Of a stretch of 35,478 nucleotides of DNA, positions 17,245 through 25,125 are shown one piece after another; position 1 is the stretch's first letter, and every line of letters begins with the position of its first letter. The stretch comes from an uncultured Lachnospiraceae bacterium (lineage in GTDB: Bacteria; Bacillota; Clostridia; Lachnospirales; Lachnospiraceae). Under the pieces are notes generated by a model that saw nothing but the letters and a program-made list of their open reading frames with translations, ran no database searches and was not told where the DNA came from. The DNA is taken from NCBI GenBank assembly GCA_946491665.1, contig CAMLYL010000023.1:1-35478 (forward strand), written 5' to 3'. The position numbers and the translations under genes are program-made.

Positions 17245-18429
17245 ATGATAGCGAAACGTTTGCGTGAATCACTGGATTTATCAATTTGTATCCGTGATAT
17301 TTTTGAGGAAGGGAAAAAGCTTGCCGATATATATGGCAAAGAGAATATTTTTAATTTTACCATTGGAAATCCCAGTGTGGAACCGCCGGCGGTTGTCAAT
17401 GAGTCCATGAAAGAGATCCTGGATACGGAAGACGCACTATCTCTTCATGGCTACACAGCAAATGTGGGATATCCGGAGGTGCGCGCCTGCATCGCGGATT
17501 ATCTGAACAGAAAGTATGACTGTCATTATGATGAAAACGGAATTATTATGACCAGCGGAGCGGCTGCAGCCATCGTGGTGATCTGCCATACCCTGCTGGA
17601 TTACGGTGATGAAGTGGTGACCTTTGCGCCGTATTTCTGGGAGTATAAGAGCTATGTGGAATCGGTCTATGGAAAGCTGGTTCCGGCTCTCTGCAATATG
17701 GAAACGCTTCAGCCGGATCCGGAGACCTTTGAGGCGGCGCTGACAGAGCGGACACGGTTTGTGCTGATTAATACGCCCAACAATCCTACGGGAGCGGTAT
17801 ACACGGACGAGTCCCTGAGAATGGTGGCTGATATTCTGCGCAGAAAGCAGGAGGAGTACGGACATCCCATTTATCTTGTTTCTGATGAGCCCTACAGAAA
17901 ACTGGCTTACGATATGGAAGTTCCCTACCTGACACATTATTATGATAATACGATTGTAGTTTATTCTTACAGTAAGGCTCTGTCGATTCCGGGCGAGCGC
18001 ATCGGCTATATTGCCATGGAACCTGAAGTGCAGGATATGGAGGATCTGTTTGCCGGTATGACAGCGTCCATGCGTTATCTGGGATATGTGAATGCACCCT
18101 CGCTTCAGCAGAGGATGCTGCTGAGATGCGTGGATGCTTCCGTGGATACCAGTATTTATAAAGAGACCAGAGATATTCTGTATGAGGGATTGAAGAGTAT
18201 AGGATATACATGTATCCATCCGGACGGCGCTTTTTATCTGTTTATGAAAGCGCTGGAAGAAGATGATTCGAAGTTTTGTGAGTCCGCGAAAGAGGAACGG
18301 ATTCTGATGGCTCCGGGAACTGCCTTTTACGGTCCGGGCTGGGTGCGGATTTCCTACTGTGTTCCTGCTGCGGTGGCCAGGAGAAGCCTGCCTGCGTTTC
18401 AGCGCTTATATGACAGGTATCAGAAGTAG
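17245..18429 (+). CDS. Class I/II pyridoxal-phosphate aminotransferase
   Basis: The 394-residue fold-type I enzyme shows NFTIGNPS near the start, TSGAAAAIVVICHTLL (phosphate-binding region), INTPNNPTGAVY, SDEPYRKL with the PLP-pyridine Asp, and VYSYSKALSIPGERIGY containing the Schiff-base Lys K244 and phosphate-binding Arg. The terminal region VRISYC holds the expected substrate-carboxylate Arg. It belongs to the aspartate/alanine-type aminotransferase group, but the amino donor cannot be fixed. AAGAGGGAAGAG precedes ATG 17245. It is a single gene between the GntR regulator and a terminator. Confidence 0.92.
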   Translation: MIAKRLRESLDLSICIRDIFEEGKKLADIYGKENIFNFTIGNPSVEPPAVVNESMKEILDTEDALSLHGYTANVGYPEVRACIADYLNRKYDCHYDENGIIMTSGAAAAIVVICHTLLDYGDEVVTFAPYFWEYKSYVESVYGKLVPALCNMETLQPDPETFEAALTERTRFVLINTPNNPTGAVYTDESLRMVADILRRKQEEYGHPIYLVSDEPYRKLAYDMEVPYLTHYYDNTIVVYSYSKALSIPGERIGYIAMEPEVQDMEDLFAGMTASMRYLGYVNAPSLQQRMLLRCVDASVDTSIYKETRDILYEGLKSIGYTCIHPDGAFYLFMKALEEDDSKFCESAKEERILMAPGTAFYGPGWVRISYCVPAAVARRSLPAFQRLYDRYQK

Positions 18430-18456
18430 ATACAATGGATATAGAATGAACTGGAA

Positions 18457-18494
18457 GGACAGCCGTGATGAGGAAACGGCTGTTCTTTTCTTTT
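18457..18494 (+). terminator. Terminator after the aminotransferase
   Basis: GACAGCCGT and ACGGCTGTT pair around GATGAGGAA, followed by CTTTTCTTTTT. Confidence 0.8.
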
Positions 18495-18563
18495 TCTGAA
18501 GAAGGGTGAATGCTCTGAACTGCAGCTGGTATATACCGTTTCCGGCAAATGAAAGAAAAAGAG

Positions 18564-18592
18564 TTGATTTTATATATAAAAACTTTTACAAT
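18564..18592 (+). promoter_or_regulatory. Promoter of the hypothetical-Sfp-NiaR operon
   Basis: TTGATT (18564-18569), spacer of 17, TACAAT (18587-18592), about 100 bases before the first start codon. Apart from this and the terminator at 18457, the stretch 18430-18696 shows nothing convincing. Confidence 0.65.
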
Positions 18593-18696
18593 AGTTCTGG
18601 ATTAATGGATATGTTTTGTTTGAGCAGCATTTTCCTGAAGGAGGGGAAGATGTTTTCCTGCCGGAATGAGAGGCCGGCAGGTCATGGAGGATATGT

Positions 18697-19335
18697 ATGA
18701 AAAAGAAAAAAATAAGAAAGCGGATCGAGAAGGCCGCAAAATCGGGGCAGATTTGCAGGATTTATACAGAGTCTGAACCTGACGAGCCGTCCCGCTTTCT
18801 GCCTCTTGCCATCAGTGATGAACTGGTGCATATGATTAAGGACGGAGATCCGGAGGCATATGGATACTCCGTTCGAAGTCTGGATGTGATTAAAAAAGTC
18901 AAGGTTGAAGACAGCGGAGGAAAATCCGTCTGGAAGGAGATATCGGAGAAGCCGGAGGAGATGCCGGAATTAAATATTCAGGATTGGCCCTCTGTATTTA
19001 AATCTCTGGGAGAGTACGGGAAGGTTGTGATTGTGGAGAGTGAAAAGCTGGCAAAGAAAGATGGGCGCTATGCTGTTGGCAGAATCGAGAAGGTTGGCCG
19101 AAAACAGGTGACGATCCGGTATTATGGTCCGGATACAGTCTGGGAGAATAAGAGATGGAAGATTCCCTATGAGAATGTGACCTGGGTGACTGTAAATTCC
19201 CGGTATACAGAGGTTTTGAACGGATATGTGCCGGAGAGTGACCGGGCGGCCGGTGTGGAAACTGAGAATGAGGAGCAGGAAACAGAAAAAGCTGCTGTCG
19301 GAGAGACGGAGCATGCGATTTCCGAAGAAAGATGA
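18697..19335 (+). CDS. Hypothetical protein, first gene of the Sfp-NiaR operon
   Basis: I do not recognise this 212-residue protein. It has a very basic start (MKKKKIRKRIEKAAK), no signal peptide and no membrane helix. The core (about 20-175) looks like a compact mixed fold, with segments FLPLAISDELVHMI, SVRSLDVIKKVKV, YAVGRIEKVGRKQVTIRYYGPDTVW and VTWVTVNSRYTEVLNGYV. The 35-residue tail is strongly acidic and low-complexity. GGAGG lies 7 bases before ATG 18697. Its stop overlaps the Sfp start (ATGA, 19332-19335), which implies coupled translation and perhaps shared function. Confidence 0.85.
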   Translation: MKKKKIRKRIEKAAKSGQICRIYTESEPDEPSRFLPLAISDELVHMIKDGDPEAYGYSVRSLDVIKKVKVEDSGGKSVWKEISEKPEEMPELNIQDWPSVFKSLGEYGKVVIVESEKLAKKDGRYAVGRIEKVGRKQVTIRYYGPDTVWENKRWKIPYENVTWVTVNSRYTEVLNGYVPESDRAAGVETENEEQETEKAAVGETEHAISEER

Positions 19336-19901
19336 GCATAAAGATTTTCTGGTGTGAATGGGACGGAAAAACAGATTCTCATGAGCTGCTGCGTGAGGCT
19401 GTGGGAAGATATCTGAATCGGGAACTGGAGGGGCTTGCGGTGGAATATGAAGAAAACGGAAAACCGAAGCTGCGTGACTGGCCCCGGGTATATTTTTCGA
19501 TTTCCCATAGTGAAAATATCTGGTCCTGTGCAGTCGGAGACTGTCCTCTGGGACTGGATCTGCAGAAGCAGTATGAAAAAAATGGGGAGAAACTGGCCCG
19601 GCGCTTTTTTCATCCGGAAGAAGTGGCGTGGATGGAGGTTCATGGTTTCGGGCAGTTCAGCCGCATATGGACTTATAAAGAAAGTTATGTGAAGTACACA
19701 GGTACGGGCCTGCGGGAAGGTCTGGATTACTTTTCCGTCATACCCGGAGTTCTGGCTGCCGGACAGAATCGGGAAGAGACAGGAGAGCGTTTCCGGCAGC
19801 AGGAAATTCCATTTCTGGAAAATTTCTGGATGGTGCTTACCAGCCGGGAGCGGCAGAATGTGATGTTGGAGCATTTTAGGGATCCTAGAGAAGAACTGTG
19901 A
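19332..19901 (+). CDS. 4'-phosphopantetheinyl transferase superfamily protein
   Basis: Sfp-type enzymes move phosphopantetheine from coenzyme A to a Ser on carrier proteins. The 189-residue product carries the family motifs VYFSISHSENIW, GLDLQ (usual form GVDxE, so the last acidic residue is replaced by Gln), FFHPEEVAWM and IWTYKESYVKYTG with the catalytic WxxKE. It is shorter than Sfp (about 224 residues) and similar to compact Firmicutes forms. It overlaps the upstream hypothetical gene and is followed 21 bases later by NiaR. No polyketide or peptide synthetase lies in the window, so its carrier protein is unknown. Confidence 0.9.
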   Translation: MSIKIFWCEWDGKTDSHELLREAVGRYLNRELEGLAVEYEENGKPKLRDWPRVYFSISHSENIWSCAVGDCPLGLDLQKQYEKNGEKLARRFFHPEEVAWMEVHGFGQFSRIWTYKESYVKYTGTGLREGLDYFSVIPGVLAAGQNREETGERFRQQEIPFLENFWMVLTSRERQNVMLEHFRDPREEL

Positions 19902-19922
19902 AAAAAGGAGGGGATGTCTGGG

Positions 19923-20438
19923 ATGAAGGCAGGAGAACGCAGAGAGCGGATTTTAGAGTATTTCCGCAGACAGACAGGACCGGTCAGTGCTTCCGCACTG
20001 GCGGCGGAGTTTTCCGTCAGCCGTCAGATTATTGTAGGTGATGTGGCGCTGTTGCGCGCCTCCGGCGTAGATATTGACGCGACTCCCCGCGGTTATATTC
20101 TGAAAGAGAAAGAGAAAAAGGGATTGATCCGCCGGGTGGCCTGTGTCCATAACGGAGATCAGATGGCGGATGAGCTGAATATCTGTGTGGATTACGGCTG
20201 TGAGGTGCTGGACGTGATTGTAGAGCATCCTGTTTACGGGGAGCTTACAGGGAAACTGTATCTGCAGTCCCGCTATGATGTGGCTCAGTTCATACAGAAA
20301 GTGCAGCAGGAGAGCGCGCACTCGCTGTCTGAACTGACAGACGGGGCGCATCTGCATACACTGCGCTGTCCTTCGCAGGATATTTTTGAAAAGACCTGTG
20401 AGGCGCTGAAGGCATCCGGGTATCTGCTGGAAACATAA
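19923..20438 (+). CDS. niaR: NiaR-type transcriptional repressor of NAD metabolism (HTH-3H)
   Basis: NiaR represses niacin salvage or NAD synthesis genes when niacin is plentiful. The 171-residue protein has an N-terminal HTH (RRERILEYFRRQ, then VSASALAAEFSVSRQIIVGDVALLRASG) and a C-terminal 3H domain. As I recall the Thermotoga maritima TM1602 structure, its metal ligands are His79, Glu87, His146 and His148. Here H76, E84, H143 and H145 have exactly the same spacing. ATG 19923 is preferred because AAGGAGG ends 11 bases upstream; ATG 19914 is in contact with the site. It closes the three-gene operon. Confidence 0.9.
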   Translation: MKAGERRERILEYFRRQTGPVSASALAAEFSVSRQIIVGDVALLRASGVDIDATPRGYILKEKEKKGLIRRVACVHNGDQMADELNICVDYGCEVLDVIVEHPVYGELTGKLYLQSRYDVAQFIQKVQQESAHSLSELTDGAHLHTLRCPSQDIFEKTCEALKASGYLLET

Positions 20439-20444
20439 TTCCGG

Positions 20445-21605
20445 TTATTTCAGTTCCAGCAGTGTCTGAAATTCAGAGAGCCAGGAGCAGCCGTTTCTGC
20501 GGCATGTGGTCTCAAGTTCGCAGAGAAATGCGGTTCCGGCGGAAACCGGCTGTTCTCCCCTGCAGGGAATACATCTTCCGGTTGCGCTGATGCCGTAGTA
20601 GCGGTCTTTTTCATGTCCCAGATAGAGGACGATGTGTCCCCGGAACCCCAGGATGCTTCCGGGGAGGGCGTGACTTAAAGCTGCTGTTTTTTCGCGGCTG
20701 CTCATCTGCTGCAGATTTGCGGAAGGGAATGGCATTTTTATCTGGTCGGAGCTGTTGCGGGCCAGACGGAAGCCAAAGCACCGGTAGACGGCCATGGCGT
20801 AGGAAGAACAGTCATGGGAGCGGTACGTGTCTCCCCAGCCATAGACGGTTCCCTGAAGCTTGAAGATTTGCCGGAGTACATTGCGGGAGGTATAGGGCAG
20901 CCAGCCGGGATGTACATCTTCAGAAACCGGAATCAGTTTATATTCCCAGGTCAGATATCCTTCCGGATTCCGGGAGGGAACCTGAACCACATAATTATCA
21001 AAATAGAATCGGTCGTCTACTGTTTTGGGGGCCTGAACTGCCGGAATCAGCCGAAGGCAGGTTCCCATGCTGTAGGAGGCCGGTTCTTTTTGGGGAGCGG
21101 TTCGTTCGGTCTGAAGCGTCAGCCAGCCGGCGGTTACAACGAGGGGAACTTCCGGCTGGCTTTGCGCATCCAGCCATTCCTGAAGATTCCGGCATCTGGC
21201 GATATGGTCAGACAGAATCCAGCCGCTTCCGTAGTAGGTTCTGATATGGTACCAGCGCCCGTTTTCAGCAGATCCGAGAATCTGTACCGGTTCGTTGACC
21301 AGAATGCCGGAAAAGCGGTTTTCATCGGAATAAGGATCGCCTGATTCTGTCCGGATTTCGGTGGTGGGCAGACAGCGTACCGCAGATTCGGTGCAGCAGA
21401 TTCCGTATTGAATTTCTGTTGCTGTTTCTCCGGATGACAGTTGTTCTGAAATATGCCGGTTTTGTTCGAAAATTTCTTCCGGAGACAGGATGACAGTATC
21501 CGGTTTTTCGCATTTTGCGATCCAGTAGTCTGCCGACAGCATAGACGGCGTAACGCAGGGCGCAGTTCTTACATAGATTGTTTTTAAATAATTTGCCTGT
21601 ATCAT
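20445..21605 (-). CDS. SH3-domain NlpC/P60-family protein without visible signal peptide
   Basis: The 386-residue protein has SH3-like modules around VNEPVQILGSAENGRWYHIRTYYGSGWI (about 103-130) and GWLTLQTERTAP to about 230, and a C-terminal NlpC/P60 domain. That domain begins at YGWGDTYRSHDCSSYAMAVYR with catalytic C266 and continues with H324 in FRGHIVLYLG. This domain order (SH3, SH3, NlpC/P60) is known in wall-peptide hydrolases. No signal peptide or lipobox precedes it. A stop codon lies two codons upstream of ATG 21605, and I see no good ribosome-binding site. It converges on NiaR with a 6-base gap and no visible terminator. Confidence 0.85.
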   Translation of the reverse strand: MIQANYLKTIYVRTAPCVTPSMLSADYWIAKCEKPDTVILSPEEIFEQNRHISEQLSSGETATEIQYGICCTESAVRCLPTTEIRTESGDPYSDENRFSGILVNEPVQILGSAENGRWYHIRTYYGSGWILSDHIARCRNLQEWLDAQSQPEVPLVVTAGWLTLQTERTAPQKEPASYSMGTCLRLIPAVQAPKTVDDRFYFDNYVVQVPSRNPEGYLTWEYKLIPVSEDVHPGWLPYTSRNVLRQIFKLQGTVYGWGDTYRSHDCSSYAMAVYRCFGFRLARNSSDQIKMPFPSANLQQMSSREKTAALSHALPGSILGFRGHIVLYLGHEKDRYYGISATGRCIPCRGEQPVSAGTAFLCELETTCRRNGCSWLSEFQTLLELK

Positions 21606-21689
21606 AGTTTATTTTTATGCTGCTGCAGGGAGGAGTATTCCAGGATACAGGGAAGAGAAGAGTAAAAGAGGCACCGAATGCGTTTTTTG

Positions 21690-21718
21690 TTGAATTCTGT
21701 TAAAATATGAGATATATT
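21690..21718 (+). promoter_or_regulatory. Promoter of the NhaC-type gene
   Basis: TTGAAT (21690-21695), spacer of 17, TATATT (21713-21718), about 70 bases before ATG 21790. Confidence 0.7.
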
Positions 21719-21789
21719 GAAGAGAAAGCTGCCGGACAGGAAAAGGAGTCTTTCATTGGCTGATCCGGCTGTATCAGGGAGGAAAGAGA

Positions 21790-23445
21790 ATGAGAGTCAA
21801 AAGAAAACGGATTGTGATGATTGTCTTTCTGGCAATTGTTGCTGTTCTGGTGGGTGTTACCGCGGCAACACCGGGAAATGTACCGGATCCGGAGAATTAT
21901 ACCTGTGGAACTTATGCGACTGTATTTGCGCTGCTTCCGCCAGTAGTGGCGATTGCGCTGGCGCTGATTACAAAAGAGGTATACTCGTCTCTGTTTATCG
22001 GGATCGTGGTAGGAGCGCTTTTATACGGAAACGGCAATCTGGAGCTAATGCTCAATACCATGTTTTTTAATGAAAATGGCGGTATGATTTATAAGCTGGC
22101 TGACAGCTGGAATGTAGGTATTCTGGTCTTTCTTGTCATGCTTGGAATCCTGGTGGCATTGATGAATCAGGCCGGCGGCTCAGCCGCATTCGGAAAGTGG
22201 GCCTCAAAGAGGATAAAGAGCAGAAACGGCGCCCAGCTCGCCACGATGGTGCTGGGAGTGCTTATTTTTGTGGATGATTATTTTAACTGTCTGACTGTGG
22301 GAAGTGTTATGAGACCGGTAACGGACCGGCATCAGGTGTCCAGAGCAAAGCTGTCTTATATCATTGACGCAACAGCGGCTCCTGTCTGCATTATTGCACC
22401 GATCAGTTCCTGGGCAGCGGCAGTGACTTCTTCTGTGCCGGAGGATTCGGGAATTAACGGTTTTACCGTATTTTTGCAGACGATACCCTTTAATCTGTAT
22501 GCGATTCTCACTCTGGTTATGATTATTGCTCTCGTATTGATGAAGGCAGATTACGGCCCCATGCGGACACATGAAATCAATGCCATGAAGGGAGATCTGT
22601 TTACCACGGATCATCGTCCTTATGAAGAGGATGAAAAAGAACCGGAAGACGGAAAGGGAATTGTAGCTGATCTGGTCCTCCCGGTAGCTGTTCTGATTGT
22701 CGGATGCATTATCGGAATGATTTATACCGGAGGATTTTTTGAAGGTGTCGGTTTTATCGATGCATTTGCCGGTTCAGACGCATCTGTGGGACTGGTGATG
22801 GGAGGATTTGTGGCGCTTGTCTTTACCTTTGTCTATTATATGCTGCGGAATGTGATTTCTTTTCAGGACTTCGCGGCATGTATTCCGGAGGGTTTTAAGG
22901 CTATGATCGCACCGATTCTGATTCTCGCCATGGCGTGGACGCTGTCCGGTGTGACAAATCTGCTGGGGGCGAATGTGTTTGTGGCCGATCTGGTAGCCGG
23001 ATCAGCACAGGCATTTCAGGGTTTCCTTCCGATAATTATTTTTGCGGTGGCTGCAGGACTGGCGTTTGCCACCGGAACTTCATGGGGTACTTTCGGTATA
23101 TTGATTCCCATTGTGATCGGAGTATTCCCCGAGGGAACGATGATGGTTATATCCATTGCCGCGTGTCTGGCAGGGGCAGTATGCGGAGACCACTGTTCTC
23201 CGATTTCCGATACAACGATTATGGCGTCCGCGGGAGGACATTGTCATCATGTTAATCATGTGACAACACAGCTTCCCTATGCGCTGACTGTAGCTGCGGT
23301 CTGCTGTGTGGGATATGGGCTGATCGGAATCCTGAATGCGGCCGGCCTTCTGGGGCTGGCATGGCTGGCGCTGCCGGTCTGTATCGTGATTTTAATTGGC
23401 GTACTGCTGTTTTTCAGAAAAAAAGCAGGTCGGACAGAAGCGTAG
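21790..23445 (+). CDS. Na+/H+ antiporter NhaC-family membrane protein
   Basis: The 551-residue integral membrane protein has about a dozen hydrophobic segments. It shows NhaC-superfamily hallmarks: FVDDYFNCLTVGSVMRPVTD with charged residues inside the membrane region, SYIIDATAAPVCIIAPISSWAA, and FATGTSWGTFGILIPI followed by AGAVCGDHCSPISDTTIMAS. Homologues exchange Na+ for protons, and some carry organic or amino acids, so the substrate is uncertain. A cytoplasmic acidic loop (about 265-290) splits two halves. GGGAGG precedes ATG 21790. The uracil-DNA glycosylase starts 71 bases downstream and may share the transcript. Confidence 0.92.
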   Translation: MRVKRKRIVMIVFLAIVAVLVGVTAATPGNVPDPENYTCGTYATVFALLPPVVAIALALITKEVYSSLFIGIVVGALLYGNGNLELMLNTMFFNENGGMIYKLADSWNVGILVFLVMLGILVALMNQAGGSAAFGKWASKRIKSRNGAQLATMVLGVLIFVDDYFNCLTVGSVMRPVTDRHQVSRAKLSYIIDATAAPVCIIAPISSWAAAVTSSVPEDSGINGFTVFLQTIPFNLYAILTLVMIIALVLMKADYGPMRTHEINAMKGDLFTTDHRPYEEDEKEPEDGKGIVADLVLPVAVLIVGCIIGMIYTGGFFEGVGFIDAFAGSDASVGLVMGGFVALVFTFVYYMLRNVISFQDFAACIPEGFKAMIAPILILAMAWTLSGVTNLLGANVFVADLVAGSAQAFQGFLPIIIFAVAAGLAFATGTSWGTFGILIPIVIGVFPEGTMMVISIAACLAGAVCGDHCSPISDTTIMASAGGHCHHVNHVTTQLPYALTVAAVCCVGYGLIGILNAAGLLGLAWLALPVCIVILIGVLLFFRKKAGRTEA

Positions 23446-23516
23446 GAAGCGGAAAGATTTCAGCGGACCGTGGGGAGCGCCGGGGCTGTTGGAGTCATAC
23501 GGAAGAGGTATCCGGT

Positions 23517-24071
23517 ATGTACACTTATGACGAATTAAAAAATTTTGTGGATCACTGCGGGAGATGTCCTCTGTCCCGAACCAGGAATCGCGCTGTTATG
23601 GGGAGAGGAGATCTTCACTCTCCAGTGCTTTTTATTGCGGAAGCGCCGGGAGCCAATGAGGATCGGGACGGGATTCCATTCACCGGAAGATCCGGCGAAT
23701 TGTTTGACCGGCTGCTGGGGGAAATCGGCATGAGCCGGGAGGAGATATATCTTACGAATATTGTAAAATGTCATCCGCCGGGAAACCGGGATCCGAAGCC
23801 GGAAGAGCAGGAACTGTGTATCCCATATCTGAAATATGAAACACTTCTGCTGCGTCCCAGAATGATTGTCTGTCTGGGACGGATTGCGGCTCAGAGAATT
23901 ATCCGCCCGGATTACCGGATTACCAGAGAACACGGGAACTTTCTGGAGCGGAAGAATGTATGGCTGACCGCTGTCTATCACCCTTCCGCCGTGCTGCGCG
24001 ATGACAGGAAACTTCCTCTGATGCAGGAGGATTTCCGGAGGATTAAGGAAAAGCTGGATATTTGTAAATAA
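23517..24071 (+). CDS. Family 4 uracil-DNA glycosylase (Fe-S)
   Basis: This 184-residue enzyme removes uracil from DNA. It has the family 4 pattern: cluster Cys C14 and C17 (HCGRCPLS), C85 (IVKCHPPGNRDP) and C101 (QELCIPYL); active-site motif FIAEAPGANEDRDGIPFTGRSG; and the C-terminal HPSAVLR loop. ATG 23517 is the natural start. The open frame extends further upstream, but that part overlaps the NhaC coding sequence and has no family similarity. AGAGG lies 8 bases upstream. The next gene, spoIIID, is separated by a strong hairpin. Confidence 0.93.
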   Translation: MYTYDELKNFVDHCGRCPLSRTRNRAVMGRGDLHSPVLFIAEAPGANEDRDGIPFTGRSGELFDRLLGEIGMSREEIYLTNIVKCHPPGNRDPKPEEQELCIPYLKYETLLLRPRMIVCLGRIAAQRIIRPDYRITREHGNFLERKNVWLTAVYHPSAVLRDDRKLPLMQEDFRRIKEKLDICK

Positions 24072-24096
24072 ACATAAAATCAAATAAGAGCAGAAA

Positions 24097-24125
24097 TCAT
24101 AGAGATGGGAATCCCCGCATACATT
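24097..24125 (+). promoter_or_regulatory. Candidate sigma-E promoter of spoIIID
   Basis: TCATAGA (24097-24103), a 14-base spacer and CATACATT (24118-24125). Compared with the Bacillus subtilis sigma-E consensus KMATATT / CATACAHT, the -10 is perfect and the -35 matches 5 of 7. The predicted start near 24132 lies in the loop of the overlapping terminator hairpin. spoIIID is a sigma-E gene in B. subtilis. Confidence 0.6.
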
Positions 24126-24154
24126 GTAAAAACGAATGTTTGCGGGGATTTTTT
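24110..24154 (+). terminator. Terminator hairpin overlapping the spoIIID start region
   Basis: AATCCCCGCATACATT (24110-24125) pairs with AATGTTTGCGGGGATT (24135-24150) with one mismatch, followed by TTTT. It would stop transcripts from the glycosylase gene. Its 3' arm contains GGGGA, the only plausible ribosome-binding site for the GTG at 24155. Confidence 0.88.
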
Positions 24155-24412
24155 GTGAAAAGTTATATTGAAGAGCGGGCTCTGGAGATTGCCCGGTATA
24201 TTATAGACAATAATGCAACCGTGCGCCAGGCGGCGAAACAGTTTGGGATCAGCAAATCTACAGTACATAAAGACATTACAGACCGTCTTCTCCAGATCAG
24301 CCCTTCCCTTGCGGCAGAAGCGCGCAAGGTGCTGGATGTTAACAAGTCAGAGCGTCATATCCGCGGCGGACTGGCGACAAGAGAAAAATATCTGCGCCTG
24401 GAGCATCGGTAA
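24155..24412 (+). CDS. spoIIID: Sporulation transcription factor SpoIIID
   Basis: SpoIIID is the mother-cell regulator that reshapes the sigma-E regulon. The 85-residue product aligns along its length with the family: SYIEERALEIARYIIDNNATVRQAAKQFG, then the recognition helix ISKSTVHKDITDRL, and the basic C-terminus KSERHIRGGLATREKYL. Translation probably starts at GTG 24155 with GGGGA about 6 bases upstream; TTG 24140 is in frame but has no site. A sigma-E-like promoter and a terminator hairpin overlap just upstream. Confidence 0.95.
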   Translation: MKSYIEERALEIARYIIDNNATVRQAAKQFGISKSTVHKDITDRLLQISPSLAAEARKVLDVNKSERHIRGGLATREKYLRLEHR

Positions 24413-24446
24413 CACCGGTGTTCCGGGCGCAGACGGCGGAAACATG

Positions 24447-24473
24447 GATCCGAAATGCCGGATCTTCCTTTTC
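24447..24473 (+). terminator. Probable terminator after spoIIID
   Basis: GATCCG (24447-24452) and CGGATC (24459-24464) pair around AAATGC, followed by TTCCTTTTC. The stem is short, so strength is uncertain. Confidence 0.5.
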
Positions 24474-24912
24474 AGATATCCTTGTGCTGATTAAAGGGAG
24501 AGTCCCCTTTTTCCTCAAAGATTTCAATGAGATTTCCTGTGTTGTCGCGGATGAAAACGCCATAGGTGCCGTCCACCTCGGCAACCATGGCGATCTCTAC
24601 GCCAAGATCTTCCAGTTCTTTTTTTGCTTTCGGGCCGTCGGGAACGCCGAAAGACATATGTTTGTTGCCGTGAGTCATCAGATCCCGGTTGGGGATACGG
24701 CGGTCTTCGGGCAGAGAAGCGGCTCCCGGAGCTTCAAAAATTTCAAGGATAAAGCCGACTCCCTGCATGTGGGATACTTTGATGCCGGGACCGGGGATTA
24801 TCGAACGGTCGATGACAGTGAAACCGAAAATGTCTGAGTACCATCTGATTGTTTCTTCCAGGTCCGGAACACTGATGGCGAAATGATTTACGCCGTTGAT
24901 TTTTATTGCCAT
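24472..24912 (-). CDS. VOC (glyoxalase/dioxygenase-fold) family protein
   Basis: The 146-residue protein has the vicinal-oxygen-chelate pattern of two beta-alpha repeats: INGVNHFAISVPDLEETIRWYSDIFGF, then ILEIFEAP, HMSFGVPD and DNTGNLIEIFE. Candidate metal ligands are the His in NHFAI, Glu in ILEIF, His in HMSF and Glu in IEIFE. This is the glyoxalase I / epimerase set. The substrate cannot be assigned. ATG 24912 (minus strand) follows AAAGGAG by 7 bases; an upstream ATG at 24954 has no site. It is convergent with spoIIID and divergent from the Ogg gene. Confidence 0.9.
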   Translation of the reverse strand: MAIKINGVNHFAISVPDLEETIRWYSDIFGFTVIDRSIIPGPGIKVSHMQGVGFILEIFEAPGAASLPEDRRIPNRDLMTHGNKHMSFGVPDGPKAKKELEDLGVEIAMVAEVDGTYGVFIRDNTGNLIEIFEEKGDSPFNQHKDI

Positions 24913-25035
24913 AGCAGCTCTCCTTTGGTAAATATATTTTATATAGTATATCATTTTTGCGTGGATATGGGCGAAAAAATTAAAATTTTACGGCGATCAT
25001 ATTGCGAAAAATATGGGGAGCAGATACTTCTGACA

Positions 25036-25064
25036 TTGAAACGGGAACAGAAAAACGTTATACT
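25036..25064 (+). promoter_or_regulatory. Promoter of the 8-oxoguanine glycosylase gene
   Basis: TTGAAA (25036-25041), spacer of 17, TATACT (25059-25064). It lies inside the reading frame that extends upstream, so the protein must start after about 25071. Confidence 0.82.
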
Positions 25065-25125
25065 CAGATGGAAGCGGAGCAAGGGAGCGTCCTGCAGTCT
25101 GTGGACAAAAGACGAGGTGAATTTC

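Noticed and set aside
18506..18700. Small 64-codon open frame on the plus strand
   Set aside because: No ribosome-binding site, no recognisable motif, and the promoter of the downstream operon (18564-18592) lies inside it.
24883..25125. N-terminal extension of the Ogg reading frame
   Set aside because: It overlaps the start of the divergent VOC gene and contains the ogg promoter; Ogg similarity begins only after GTG 25126.
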